32,684 nucleotides of DNA from Lysobacteraceae bacterium (GTDB taxonomy: Bacteria > Pseudomonadota > Gammaproteobacteria > Xanthomonadales > Xanthomonadaceae): positions 1 to 32,684 of the forward strand of contig JANINR010000082.1 of NCBI GenBank assembly GCA_024508915.1. The letters run 5' to 3'. Below are positions 21,325 through 29,458 of the stretch, in pieces (the first letter of the stretch is position 1; every line of letters starts with the position of its first letter). The notes under the pieces are model-generated. The model was not told the DNA's origin. It ran no database searches and saw only the letters and a list, made by a program, of their open reading frames with translations. Position numbers and translations under genes: made by a program.

Positions 21325-22087
21325 CGCAGGCGGCGGCGCGATGGGCGATGCCTGGGCCAAGGTGCCGCAGGTCACGCTCGGCTTCTGGATCGTGAAGATC
21401 CTCGCCACCACGCTCGGTGAGACCGGCGGCGACGCGGTCACGATGTCGATGGGCCTCGGCTACCTCGCGGGCACGGCGATCTTCGCGGTGCTGTTCGTGG
21501 TCGCGGTGGCCGCGCAGGTGCGGGCCGCGCGCTTCCGGCCGTGGCTGTACTGGGCCACGATCGTGGCGAGCACCACCGTCGGCACCACGCTCGCCGACTT
21601 CGCCGACCGTTCGCTCGGCATCGGCTACACGGGCGGCTCCGCGCTGCTCCTCGTCCTGCTCTGCGCCTCGCTGGTGGCGTGGCGCCGGAGCACCGGCTCG
21701 ATCGCGGTGGACACCGTCGCCGACGCGAAGTCGGAGGGCTTCTACTGGACCACGATCATGTTCTCGCAGACGCTGGGCACCGCGCTCGGCGATTGGGTCG
21801 CCGACACCGCAGGCAACGGCTACGTCGGCGGCATCGCGATCTTCGGCGGCCTGCTGGCCGTGGTGGCGCTGCTGTACCGCTTCACCGCCGCCCCGCGCAC
21901 GGCCCTGTTCTGGGCCGCGTTCATCCTGACCCGCCCGCTCGGCGCGGTGCTCGGCGATTTCCTGGACAAGCCGCTGGACCACGGCGGCCTCGCGGTGAGC
22001 CGCTACGGCGCTTCGCTGCTGCTCGTCGGCCTGATGGCCGCCGCAGTCGCGCTGCTGCCGCAGCGGCCGGCGCGCCGCGCCCACTGA
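21311..22087 (+). CDS. COG4705-type multi-pass membrane protein with fourfold repeat
   Basis: 258 residues, about seven to eight hydrophobic segments. A motif of the form (T/P)-x-G-x-x-x-(G/A)-(D/E) near a membrane boundary occurs four times: TLGETGGDAVTMSMGLGY, TVGTTLADFADRSLGIGY, TLGTALGDWVADTAGNGY and PLGAVLGDFLDKPLDHGG. Each repeat therefore places an acidic residue in a similar setting, as expected of a transporter or ion-binding bundle. I recall this from the uncharacterised COG4705 family; function unknown. It overlaps the preceding gene by 14 bases, so the two are likely co-expressed. ATG 21341 is an alternative start. Confidence 0.8.
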   Translation: MLRADAGGGAMGDAWAKVPQVTLGFWIVKILATTLGETGGDAVTMSMGLGYLAGTAIFAVLFVVAVAAQVRAARFRPWLYWATIVASTTVGTTLADFADRSLGIGYTGGSALLLVLLCASLVAWRRSTGSIAVDTVADAKSEGFYWTTIMFSQTLGTALGDWVADTAGNGYVGGIAIFGGLLAVVALLYRFTAAPRTALFWAAFILTRPLGAVLGDFLDKPLDHGGLAVSRYGASLLLVGLMAAAVALLPQRPARRAH

Positions 22088-22134
22088 GGAAGCCGGGCGC
22101 TTAGAATCGGCGGACCCGTCCTGCCGGATCCGCC

Positions 22135-23187
22135 GTGAAGATCGTCCAGTCGCCGCTGCACCTGCGCCACGCCGGCGGCATGGAATCCTGCCGCGGAGGG
22201 ATGGCGCCGAAGCTGTCCGTCGCGCCGATGATGGACTGGACGGACACCTACTGCCGCGTGTTCCATCGCATCCTCGCGCCGGACGCGCGCCTGTACACCG
22301 AGATGGTGCACGCGAACGCGGTGATCCGCGGCGACCGCGCGAGGCTGCTCGCCATGGATCCGGTCGAGCATCCCGTGGCGCTGCAGCTCGGCGGCAGCGA
22401 GCCGGCGCTGCTGGCGCAGGCGGCACGCATCGGCGCGGAGCACGGCTTCGACGAGATCAACCTCAACTGCGGTTGTCCGTCCGACCGCGTGCAGGCCGGG
22501 CGCTTCGGTGCGTGCCTGATGCGCGAGCCCGCGCTGGTGGCGGAGGGCGTCGCGGCGATGATCGAGGCCGTTTCCACGGTGCCGCGCGCGGTGCCGGTGA
22601 CGGTGAAGTGCCGGCTCGGGGTGGACGACGACCACGACTGGGATCGCTTCCTCGGCTTCATCGATGCCGTCGCCGCCGGCGGCTGCGGGATGTTCGTGGT
22701 GCACGCGCGCAACGCCTGGCTGAAGGGCCTGTCGCCGAAGGAGAACCGCGAGGTCCCGCCGCTGCGCTACGACTGGGCCTACCGGTTGAAGCGGGAGCGG
22801 CCCGCGTTGCAGGTCGTGGTCAACGGCGGCATCGCCACGCTCGAGGAGGCGACCGCGCACCTCGCGCACGCCGACGGCGCCATGCTCGGGCGCGCGGCTT
22901 ACCACGATCCGTACCTGCTGCATCGCATCGATGCCGCGTGGTCCGGACGGCCGGTGCGCACGCGCGCCGACCTGCTGCAGGCGTTCCGCCCGCACGTCGA
23001 GGCGTGGCTGGCGAGCGGGGTGCCGCTCAAGCACGTGACCCGGCATGTCCTCGGCCTGTTCAACGGGGAACGGGGCGGGCGCGCGTTCCGGCAGGTCCTG
23101 AGCGAAGGCGCGCACAAGCCGGGCGCCGACTGGTCCCTGGTCGAGCGCGCGCTCGCGGCGACCGCCACGCTGGCGTCCGCGGCCTGA
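22135..23187 (+). CDS. dusA: tRNA-dihydrouridine(20/20a) synthase
   Basis: FMN-dependent enzyme that reduces U20/U20a in the tRNA D-loop. The TIM-barrel core begins LSVAPMMDWTDTYCR. The catalytic Cys is in NCGCPSDRVQ, and GRFGACLM after it is typical of the DusA subgroup. VKCRLGVDD, VVHARNAWLKGLSPKENR and VVVNGGIATLEEA provide FMN and substrate contacts. The GTG at 22135 (350 residues) sits 28 bases after a TAGAAT -10-like box (22102-22107). ATG 22180 or ATG 22201 would shorten the variable N-terminus without touching the domain. Confidence 0.94.
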   Translation: MKIVQSPLHLRHAGGMESCRGGMAPKLSVAPMMDWTDTYCRVFHRILAPDARLYTEMVHANAVIRGDRARLLAMDPVEHPVALQLGGSEPALLAQAARIGAEHGFDEINLNCGCPSDRVQAGRFGACLMREPALVAEGVAAMIEAVSTVPRAVPVTVKCRLGVDDDHDWDRFLGFIDAVAAGGCGMFVVHARNAWLKGLSPKENREVPPLRYDWAYRLKRERPALQVVVNGGIATLEEATAHLAHADGAMLGRAAYHDPYLLHRIDAAWSGRPVRTRADLLQAFRPHVEAWLASGVPLKHVTRHVLGLFNGERGGRAFRQVLSEGAHKPGADWSLVERALAATATLASAA

Positions 23188-23223
23188 GCGCACGCGCCGC
23201 CCCATGCCCGTGCCGCTTCCGCC

Positions 23224-24135
23224 ATGCTGACCCGCGACTGCGACGCCTTCCTCGCCTTGGCGCGCGGGGTGGCGGCCGATTTCGGCCCGCCCGTCGCGCG
23301 CGCCGCGTTCCTGGTCGCGCCGGAGGGCTTCGCGCTCGCGGCGCAATCGGCGCAGGACAACCGGTACATGGCCGATGCCGCGGACTTCGATGCCGCCCGC
23401 GCGCTGGCGGAACATCGCGGCCTGCAGCGCGCGCTGTCCGGCGCACTGCCGACCGTCTGCTTCCCGGGAGATCCCGACACGCCCGACGCGGTCTTCCCGA
23501 ACAACGTGTTCGCCACGGTCGCCGGCCGCTACGTCGTCGGCCGCATGCGCCATCCGGTGCGGCGGCGCGAAGCGGCGCGCGCCGACATCCGGGGCTTCCT
23601 CGGCGGGCTGCTCGACTACGCCGAGATCGACCTGTCCGGCCAGCCGCACCCCTGCGAACTGACCGGCGCGCTGGTGATCGACCGCGCCCGCGGCCTGGGC
23701 TTCTGCGGCCTCTCGGAGCGCTGCGACGCGGAAGGCGCGCGGTTGATGCACGAGGCCTTCGGCTTGCGCGCTACCCTGGTGTTCGACCTGGCGCCCGGCG
23801 AATACCACGCCAACGTGGTGCTCGCGATCCTCGCCGGGCGCGCGGCGCTGGTGTGCCCCGGCGGATTCGCCGACCCGGGCGTCCCCGAGGCGATCGCGGC
23901 GCTCTACGCGCCGCACGCGATCCGCCTGTCCGCCGCCGAACACGCCGCGTTCGCGGCCAACGCCATCGCGCTGCCCGGCGACACGGCCTGGATGAGCCGG
24001 CGCGCGGCCGGCGCGCTGGCCCCGGCCAGCCGGGAGGCGCTCGCCGGCGCGGGGTTCGCCTTGCGCGAGGTCGCCCTGGACGCCCTCGAGGCCGCCGGCG
24101 GATCGCTCCGGTGCTGCGTCGCCGAGGTGTTCTGA
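23224..24135 (+). CDS. Arginine-deiminase-fold hydrolase (amidinotransferase superfamily, CtlX-like)
   Basis: 303 residues of the guanidino-group-modifying fold (arginine deiminase, DDAH and the CtlX citrulline-utilisation group). Marks are TPDAVFPNNVFAT (substrate Asp loop), ELTGALVIDR, the catalytic His in PGEYHANVVL, and the C-terminal catalytic Cys in GGSLRCCVAEVF. Whether it acts on arginine, citrulline or dimethylarginine is not shown by the sequence. There is no clear ribosome site before ATG 23224, 36 bases after dusA. The arginase gene at 30852 is also in the window but not linked to it. Confidence 0.85.
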   Translation: MLTRDCDAFLALARGVAADFGPPVARAAFLVAPEGFALAAQSAQDNRYMADAADFDAARALAEHRGLQRALSGALPTVCFPGDPDTPDAVFPNNVFATVAGRYVVGRMRHPVRRREAARADIRGFLGGLLDYAEIDLSGQPHPCELTGALVIDRARGLGFCGLSERCDAEGARLMHEAFGLRATLVFDLAPGEYHANVVLAILAGRAALVCPGGFADPGVPEAIAALYAPHAIRLSAAEHAAFAANAIALPGDTAWMSRRAAGALAPASREALAGAGFALREVALDALEAAGGSLRCCVAEVF

Positions 24136-24245
24136 CGGGTTGTCCCCCGGCTGGGAATGAACCCCGGCTTCGGAAATGCCTGAAAGTTAAGGACGGATTC
24201 ACCGCGACCTTTCGACAATCCCTGCTCCAGAGGAGACCTCCCGCC

Positions 24246-24659
24246 ATGTCGCTGCCGTCCCGCTCCGCGTCCCTGCTGCTCCTCGCTGCCCTCCTGGGCG
24301 CCGCGGGCGTGGCCGTGGCCGCGCCGCAACAGCAGCAGCACCGCGGCCGCGGGGCCCTCCCCACGGACGAGGATCCACCGGCGCCGCGGCGTGCCGCCGC
24401 GCCGCGTCCGGACTGGGGTCCTTCGCAGCCCCCGCGCCGCAGCGACGACGCCCTGTCCGACAGCGTCCGCCGCGTCGAGCAGCGGACCCGCGGCCAGGTC
24501 TTGAGCGCCGAGCGCGTTCCCTACGACGGCCGCAACCTCAACCGCATCAAGGTCGTGGACGAGCGCGGCCGCGTGCGCGTCTACATGGACGATCCCCAGC
24601 AGGGCGCCTCCCCGCAGGGCCAGGGCGACGACGCGCCTACACGCGACAACGACGACTGA
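24246..24659 (+). CDS. Exported PepSY-like protein upstream of phoPQ
   Basis: 137 residues. It has a signal peptide (cleavage about VAVA/APQ, residue 25) and a Gln/Pro/Arg-rich linker. A short domain (about 73-118) reads SDSVRRVEQRTRGQVLSAERV and NLNRIKVVDERGRVRVYMDDP, which resembles a PepSY fold, and the tail is acidic and Gln/Gly-rich. AGAGGAG (24230-24236) precedes the ATG by 9 bases. PepSY proteins are often periplasmic modulators of peptidases or sensors; its place directly before phoP suggests it may feed the PhoQ periplasmic sensor, an inference. Confidence 0.82.
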   Translation: MSLPSRSASLLLLAALLGAAGVAVAAPQQQQHRGRGALPTDEDPPAPRRAAAPRPDWGPSQPPRRSDDALSDSVRRVEQRTRGQVLSAERVPYDGRNLNRIKVVDERGRVRVYMDDPQQGASPQGQGDDAPTRDNDD

Positions 24660-24683
24660 ATAGGCAATATTCAGCTTCGCCGA

Positions 24684-24696
24684 GGTCCAATGGACC
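24684..24696. promoter_or_regulatory. 13-bp perfect palindrome before phoP
   Basis: GGTCCAATGGACC, perfectly symmetric about one A, 48 bases before the phoP start in the 85-bp gap after the PepSY-like gene. It may be an operator, possibly for autoregulation. It is not the direct-repeat PhoP box known from enteric bacteria. Confidence 0.35.
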
Positions 24697-24744
24697 GGGC
24701 ACCGACGCAATGCCCCTGTCCTACAAGAAACGGAGTTCCGATCG

Positions 24745-25428
24745 ATGCGTATCCTGCTCGTCGAAGACGAAGCGCCGCTGCGCGAGACCCTCGCCGCACG
24801 CCTGAAGCGCGAAGGTTTCGCCGTCGATGCCGCCCAGGACGGCGAGGAAGGCCTGTACATGGGCCGCGAAGTGCCGTTCGACCTCGGCATCATCGACCTC
24901 GGGCTGCCGAAGATGTCCGGCATGGAGCTGGTGAAGGCGCTGCGCGAGGAGGGCAAGCAGTTCCCCGTGCTGATCCTCACCGCGCGCTCGAGCTGGCAGG
25001 ACAAGGTCGAAGGCCTGAAGCAGGGCGCCGACGACTACCTGGTCAAGCCCTTCCACATCGAGGAGCTGCTGGCGCGCATCAACGCGCTGGTGCGCCGCGC
25101 CGCCGGCTGGAGCAAGCCGACGCTGGACTGCGGCCCGGTCGTGCTCGACCTCGCCGCGCAGACGGTCACCGTCAACGGCGCCAACGTCGACCTCACCAGC
25201 TACGAGTACAAGGTGCTCGAGTACCTGATGATGCACGCGGGCGAGCTGGTGTCGAAGGCCGACCTGACCGAGCACATCTACCAGCAGGACTTCGACCGCG
25301 ATTCGAACGTGCTCGAAGTCTTCATCGGCCGCCTGCGCAAGAAGCTCGACGGGGACGGCTCGCTGAAGCCGATCGAGACCGTGCGCGGCCGCGGCTACCG
25401 CTTCGCGATCCCGCGCAGCGGCGACTGA
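24745..25428 (+). CDS. phoP: OmpR-type response regulator PhoP
   Basis: 227 residues. The receiver domain has the acidic pocket LLVEDE, phosphoacceptor Asp51 (IIDLGLPKMSG), Thr79 and Lys101 (LVKPF). The winged-helix domain ends VFIGRLRKKLDGDGSLKPIETVRGRGYRF. The sequence is close to PhoP of the Xanthomonas group, and the next gene is its kinase. CGGAG precedes ATG 24745. PhoPQ systems sense low divalent cations, acidity or cationic peptides and control envelope remodelling; the signals in this organism are not shown by the sequence. Confidence 0.9.
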   Translation: MRILLVEDEAPLRETLAARLKREGFAVDAAQDGEEGLYMGREVPFDLGIIDLGLPKMSGMELVKALREEGKQFPVLILTARSSWQDKVEGLKQGADDYLVKPFHIEELLARINALVRRAAGWSKPTLDCGPVVLDLAAQTVTVNGANVDLTSYEYKVLEYLMMHAGELVSKADLTEHIYQQDFDRDSNVLEVFIGRLRKKLDGDGSLKPIETVRGRGYRFAIPRSGD

Positions 25429-25440
25429 GTTGCCGGGCGC

Positions 25441-26856
25441 GTGCCGGGGGCGCGTGAACCTCTGCTGCGCTGGCGGCCGCGCTCGCTGCAGTCGCGGCAG
25501 TTGTGGGCCGCGAGCCTCGGCCTGGTCGCCTTCCTCGCGCTCACCGGCTACGCGCTCGATCGCGCCTTCCTCGATGTCGCCAGCCAGGGCCAGCGCGAAC
25601 GGCTGAAGTCGTACGCGCTGTACTACGCCGGCCACACCGACTTCGCGCGCGACGGCAGCCTGATCCCGCCGGACGTGCCGCCGGAGGGGCGCTTCGACCG
25701 CCCCGGCAGCGGCCTCTACGCCGCCATCGAGCTGCCCCAGGGCCGCTGGTCGTCGCTGTCGGCGCAAGGCCCGCTGCTGCCCGCCACCGAGATGCTCGGC
25801 GGCCGCGAGGAACGCTTCGACGGGCCGCTGCCGATCACCCGCAGCGACGGCACGCCCGGCAACGTGTACCGCTACAGCATCGGCCTGGTCGACGCCACGC
25901 GCGGCGACGCGGCCGAGTTCCCGTACACGATCAGCATCATGGAGGACGCCGGCACGCTGCCGAAGCAGGTGAGCGTGTTCCGGCGCGCGTTGTGGGGTTA
26001 CCTCGGCATCGCCGCGGTGCTGCTGCTGTTCCTGCAGGCGCTGGTGCTGCGCTGGAGCCTGTTGCCGCTGCGGCGGGTGATCGTCGAGCTGACGCGCGTG
26101 CAGCGCGGCCAGCTCTCGCGCATGAGCGGCCGCCATCCGCGCGAACTCGCGCCGCTGACCGAGAGCATCAACGCGCTGGTCGACAGCGAGCGCGAGAACC
26201 TCGACCGCCAGCGCAACACGCTCGCCGACCTCGCCCACAGCCTGAAGACGCCGCTCGCCGTGCTGCGCACGCGCCTCGACAGCGACGCCGGCGAGGCCGA
26301 ACTGCGCGACGAGCTCGAGACGCAGCTGCGGCGCATGAACGATCTCGTCGGCTACCAGCTCACGCGCGCCGCCTCCGGCGGCCACAAGCTGTTCGCCGCG
26401 CCGGTCGCGATCGAGCCGCACGCCGAGCAGATCGTGCGCGGCCTCGAGAAGATCTACGCGTCGAAGGGCACCATCTGCGAGTTCGACATCGATCCCGCCG
26501 CGCGCTTCCACGGCGAGCCCGGCGACCTCCAGGAGCTGCTCGGCAACCTGCTCGAGAACGCATTCAAGTGGGCGGGTTCGCGCGTGCTGCTCACCGTGCG
26601 CGTCGGCGAGGAAGCGCCGAACCGGCGCCCCGGCCTGCGCATCGCGGTCGACGACGACGGCCCGGGCATCCCGCCCGATCGCGTCGCGGCGGTCCTGCAG
26701 CGCGGCGTACGCGGCGACGAGCGGGTGCAGGGGCACGGGATCGGGCTGGCGATCGTGCAGGACATCGTGCGCAGCTATCGCGGCGAACTCGACGTCGGCG
26801 CGTCGCCCGAACTCGGCGGTACCCGCTTCCAGGTCACCCTCCCCCCCGGCCTCTGA
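25441..26856 (+). CDS. phoQ: Sensor histidine kinase PhoQ
   Basis: 471 residues. TM1 is about 20-40, then comes a periplasmic sensor of about 140 residues, TM2 about 185-205, and a HAMP-like linker. The phosphoacceptor helix is TLADLAHSLKTPLAVL (His266); HSLKTP instead of HELRTP is characteristic of PhoQ. The ATP domain is intact: N-box GNLLENAFKW (Asn373), G1 DDDGPGIP (404-411), G2 GHGIGLAIV. The start is GTG 25441, 12 bases after phoP. The periplasmic part does not show a long acidic patch like that of enteric PhoQ. Confidence 0.9.
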   Translation: MPGAREPLLRWRPRSLQSRQLWAASLGLVAFLALTGYALDRAFLDVASQGQRERLKSYALYYAGHTDFARDGSLIPPDVPPEGRFDRPGSGLYAAIELPQGRWSSLSAQGPLLPATEMLGGREERFDGPLPITRSDGTPGNVYRYSIGLVDATRGDAAEFPYTISIMEDAGTLPKQVSVFRRALWGYLGIAAVLLLFLQALVLRWSLLPLRRVIVELTRVQRGQLSRMSGRHPRELAPLTESINALVDSERENLDRQRNTLADLAHSLKTPLAVLRTRLDSDAGEAELRDELETQLRRMNDLVGYQLTRAASGGHKLFAAPVAIEPHAEQIVRGLEKIYASKGTICEFDIDPAARFHGEPGDLQELLGNLLENAFKWAGSRVLLTVRVGEEAPNRRPGLRIAVDDDGPGIPPDRVAAVLQRGVRGDERVQGHGIGLAIVQDIVRSYRGELDVGASPELGGTRFQVTLPPGL

Positions 26857-26857
26857 C

Positions 26858-26880
26858 GCCCAGCGCCTTCGGGGCTGGGC
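26858..26880 (+). terminator. Hairpin after phoQ
   Basis: GCCCAGC (26858-26864) and GCTGGGC (26874-26880) form a 7-bp stem with a GCCTTCGGG loop, two bases after the phoQ stop. There is no T-tract. Its right arm shares four bases with the left arm of the palindromic element that follows, so the two structures would compete. Confidence 0.5.
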
Positions 26881-26992
26881 GGCGGAAGCGTGCGGGGACT
26901 TCCGGGGGACGCCGTGAATACATCCCTGTAGGCTCTTCGGCGCCATCCATGGCGCCGACGCCCCCGAAAGTCCCCGCACGCTTCCACCGCCC
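26877..26992. repeat. Long palindromic element, family 2, copy C
   Basis: The 32-base arms (26877-26908 and 26961-26992) are complementary at 30 of 32 positions around a 52-base core. The core carries two small hairpins, TACA-TCCC-TGTA and GGCGCCA-TCCA-TGGCGCC, joined by CTCTTCG. The inner arm end CTTCCGGGGG and the core are shared with copy D, while the outer arm (GGCGGAAGCGTGCGGGGA) is not. There is no coding potential of note. Confidence 0.85.
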
Positions 26993-27067
26993 CCGCACGC
27001 CGACTCTCCCCGCTTCTTGAAGAGCGAGGTGCGTCGGCTCGACGAAGCCACGCGACTCGCTTGCGGT

Positions 27068-27185
27068 GGTCGCCGTGGAGTGCGCAGGCCCTTCCGGGGG
27101 CGTCGGAGCCATGGATGGCGACGAAGAGGCTACATGGATGTACTTGTGCCGGCCCCCGGAAGGGCCTGCGCACTCCGCGGCGACC
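27068..27185. repeat. Long palindromic element, family 2, copy D (reverse orientation)
   Basis: The 34-base arms (27068-27101 and 27152-27185) match at 33 of 34 positions around 50 bases. Its core, read on the minus strand, matches copy C: TACATCCATGTAG, CTCTTCG, CGCCATCCATGGC. The outer arms (GTCGCCGTGGAGTGCGCAGG) are unrelated to those of C. C and D lie 75 bases apart in opposite orientation between the convergent phoQ and mtfA genes. Confidence 0.85.
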
Positions 27186-27213
27186 CCTCCCGAAGCGACG
27201 GGCCGACCGCCCC

Positions 27214-27972
27214 TCAGGACTCGGTGCGGAAGGCGTAGAGGCGCGCGAGGTGGCCGGCGACGGCGGGCATCGCGCGCTGCAGGACGCGCGGCGCACTGAA
27301 GTGGTACTCCGTGCACACCGCGAAGAACTCCTCCGGCGATTCCGCCGCGTAGTCGTCGATCGCCACGCGACGGCCGCGGTCGACGTCGCGCGCGAAGGCG
27401 TCGTACGCGCGCTGGAAGTCGTCCGCCCATTCGCGTTGCCACGCGCGCGGCAGCGGCGGCGTGCCGTCGAGCACGCCGTCGAGGACATCGAGCTTGTGCG
27501 CCATCTCGTGCACCACCACGCAGAAGCCGCTCCACGGATCGGCGATGTCCGCCTGCACGTCAGCCCACGACAGCACGAGCGGCCCGGCGTCCCAGGCTTC
27601 GCCGATCAGCTCGTCCTGCCATTGGTGCAGCACGCCCGCCGCGTCCACGTGGCTGCGGTCGACGCGGAACGCATCGGGATACACGAGCAGTTGCGACCAG
27701 CCGTGCAGGCCTTCGGCGCCGAAGCCCAGCAGGGGCAGGCAGCACAGCGCGGCAAGGCGCACGCGGTCGGCATCGGTGAGCGCGAGGCCGCCGAGCGGCG
27801 TGATCGTCTTGCGTTGCAGGAACCGGGCGGCGAGCGCGGCCAGCCTTGCGTCCGCTTCGGGCGCGAGATCGCGCGCCCAGGGCAGCGACGTCGCGGCGTC
27901 GCGCCACGACGCGGGGTCGATCGGTTCAGGGGTGCGGCGCAGCCGCCGCAGGAGTGGATCCAGCAATGCCAA
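27214..27972 (-). CDS. mtfA: M90-family zinc peptidase MtfA-like
   Basis: 252 residues, cytoplasmic. The zinc site is HEMAHKLD (His155, Glu156, His159), with the third ligand in AAESPEEFFAV (Glu211 or Glu215), matching MtfA. In E. coli, MtfA binds the repressor Mlc and has aminopeptidase activity; the partner here is unknown. The start appears to be TTG 27972 (TTG 27966 also possible), without an obvious ribosome site, 24 bases after an exported-protein gene, so translation may depend on that gene. Confidence 0.9.
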   Translation of the reverse strand: MALLDPLLRRLRRTPEPIDPASWRDAATSLPWARDLAPEADARLAALAARFLQRKTITPLGGLALTDADRVRLAALCCLPLLGFGAEGLHGWSQLLVYPDAFRVDRSHVDAAGVLHQWQDELIGEAWDAGPLVLSWADVQADIADPWSGFCVVVHEMAHKLDVLDGVLDGTPPLPRAWQREWADDFQRAYDAFARDVDRGRRVAIDDYAAESPEEFFAVCTEYHFSAPRVLQRAMPAVAGHLARLYAFRTES

Positions 27973-27996
27973 CCGCGTGCGCGCGCCGGTCGCGCG

Positions 27997-28317
27997 TCAG
28001 CGGAACATGCCGGGCAGGAAGCTGTGCCAGCGCGGGGCGTGCGTGCTGGTCGCATCGTCGCCGCCGCCGCCACGCACGGTCACCACCGGCTTGATGCGCG
28101 CAGGCGCAGGCGCTGCGGGCTTGGCGGCCGTCGCGGTCGCGGGCTTGGCGGCCGGCGCCGCGGCGTCGGGCGCGGTGCCCGCATCGACGCCGGTGCATTC
28201 GCCGCCGTCGCCGCCCGGTCCATGCATGCGCGGCTGCACGTTGCCGGCGCTCGCCGCGGAGGCGGCGAACAGCAGGCTCAGGGCGAGCAGGGCGGGCGTA
28301 TGGCGCGATGCGGTCAT
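27997..28317 (-). CDS. Exported Ala/Pro/Lys-rich protein
   Basis: 106 residues. The signal peptide is RHTPALLALSLLFAASAASA (cleavage near residue 25). The mature part has a Gly-rich segment with one Cys (GPGGDGGECTG), repeated AAKPA units, a Gly-run and a short C-terminal block WHSFLPGMFR. No family is recognised. ATG 28317 is chosen because GAGGA lies 8 bases upstream; the ATG at 28341 would add eight non-typical residues. Likely transcribed together with mtfA. Confidence 0.65.
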   Translation of the reverse strand: MTASRHTPALLALSLLFAASAASAGNVQPRMHGPGGDGGECTGVDAGTAPDAAAPAAKPATATAAKPAAPAPARIKPVVTVRGGGGDDATSTHAPRWHSFLPGMFR

Positions 28318-28361
28318 GGCGGCGATCCTCGGGGGACGCACGGGGCCGGAAGCGGTCCCGC

Positions 28362-28392
28362 ACTATAGCGTGGATGCGGCGTGAGTGCCGAA
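28362..28392 (-). promoter_or_regulatory. Putative promoter for the exported protein-mtfA pair
   Basis: On the minus strand, TATAGT (28367-28362) is a good -10. TTCGGC (28392-28387), 19 bp upstream, is a weak -35. The leader would be about 38 bases. Confidence 0.4.
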
Positions 28393-28471
28393 GGTTGCAT
28401 GCTGCCCTGCAGCAGACAACCGCAGGGCGTTCCGGCAGACTTCGGCGGGTGCCGCACCCCGTCCCGTCCCC

Positions 28472-29458
28472 ATGAACGAACGCGATCTGCTCGCGCGGCT
28501 GGCCATCGGCCCGGCCAGCGGAGCCGAGCTGGCGCGGGAAGCGGGCCAGACCCGGGCGGCCGTGTGGAAACACATCGAGGCGCTGCGGGCCGCAGGCGTG
28601 GACATCACGGTCCGGCCGGGGCGCGGGTACGCCCTGGCGCAGCCGGTGGCGCTCCTGGATCCGGAGGCGATCCGCTCGGCGATGGCGCCCGGCCCCCGGG
28701 ACGCGCTCGCGGCGCTCGAGGTCGCCTGGACCATCGATTCCACCAATTCGGCGCTGCTGGCGCGCGAGGCGCCCGCGAAGGGCGCCGCCGTGCTGCTCGC
28801 GGAGCGCCAGACCGGCGGCCGCGGCCGGCGCGGGCGCAACTGGGCGTCGCCGCTGGCGTGCAACGTCTACCTGTCGTTGTCGCGGCGCTTCGGGGGCGGG
28901 CTGGCGCGCCTGGCCGGGCTCAGCCTCGTCGCCGGCGTGGCCGCGGCCGAAGCGCTGCAGGCGCTGGGCTTCGCCCAGGTGCGCCTGAAGTGGCCGAACG
29001 ACCTCGTGGTCGCCGATCCGGCGGGTGGGCTTCGCAAGCTCGGCGGCCTGCTGGTCGAGGGCGGCGGCGAGGGCGGCGGACCCGCGCGGGCCGTCGTCGG
29101 GCTCGGGCTCAATGTCGCGATGCCCGCCGCGCAGGCGGCCGCGATCGACCAGCCCTGGGCGGACCTCGCCGGCCTTGCGGGCGGCGCGGCCCCGTCGCGC
29201 AACGCCGTGGTCGCGGCGCTGCTCGACCATTGGCTGCCCGCGTTCGACGCCTTCGATGCGGAAGGACTGGCGCCGTTCCTCGCGCGGTACGCGCGCGTCG
29301 ACGCGCTGGCCGCGAAGCCGGTCCGCGTGCATGCCCCGGATGGCGTGCGCGACGGCGTCGCCGTCGGACTGGGCGCGGACGGTGCGTTGCAGGTGCGCGA
29401 CGCGGGCGGCGCGACGTTCGTGGTGCACGCCGGCGACGTGAGCGTGCGATCCGCATGA
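28472..29458 (+). CDS. birA: Biotin-protein ligase / biotin operon repressor
   Basis: Activates biotin with ATP and attaches it to acetyl-CoA carboxylase; 328 residues. The N-terminal winged helix (about 1-62, LARLAIGPASGAELAREAGQTRAAVWKHIEALR) indicates that it can also repress genes. The ligase domain has STNSALL, GRGRRGRNWASP (biotinyl-AMP loop), LKWPNDL and GLGLNVAMP, and a small C-terminal domain follows. ATG 28472 is chosen because the conserved domain starts there; the frame is open a further 29 codons upstream without homologous sequence. The stop overlaps the coaX start (ATGA). Confidence 0.94.
   Translation: MNERDLLARLAIGPASGAELAREAGQTRAAVWKHIEALRAAGVDITVRPGRGYALAQPVALLDPEAIRSAMAPGPRDALAALEVAWTIDSTNSALLAREAPAKGAAVLLAERQTGGRGRRGRNWASPLACNVYLSLSRRFGGGLARLAGLSLVAGVAAAEALQALGFAQVRLKWPNDLVVADPAGGLRKLGGLLVEGGGEGGGPARAVVGLGLNVAMPAAQAAAIDQPWADLAGLAGGAAPSRNAVVAALLDHWLPAFDAFDAEGLAPFLARYARVDALAAKPVRVHAPDGVRDGVAVGLGADGALQVRDAGGATFVVHAGDVSVRSA

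Noticed and set aside
18586-21441. Open frame of about 950 codons on the minus strand ending at the response regulator
   Set aside because: Only the last 232 codons (from 19284) are the regulator; the rest is the antisense of the LTA-synthase-like gene.
26834-27535. Small open frames across the family 2 palindromes and into the mtfA region
   Set aside because: They run through inverted repeats and antisense of mtfA, lack ribosome sites and change composition at repeat borders.
28381-29454. Upstream extension of the coaX frame through birA
   Set aside because: The birA frame is the coding one here; coaX starts at the ATGA overlap at 29455, where its conserved N-terminus begins.
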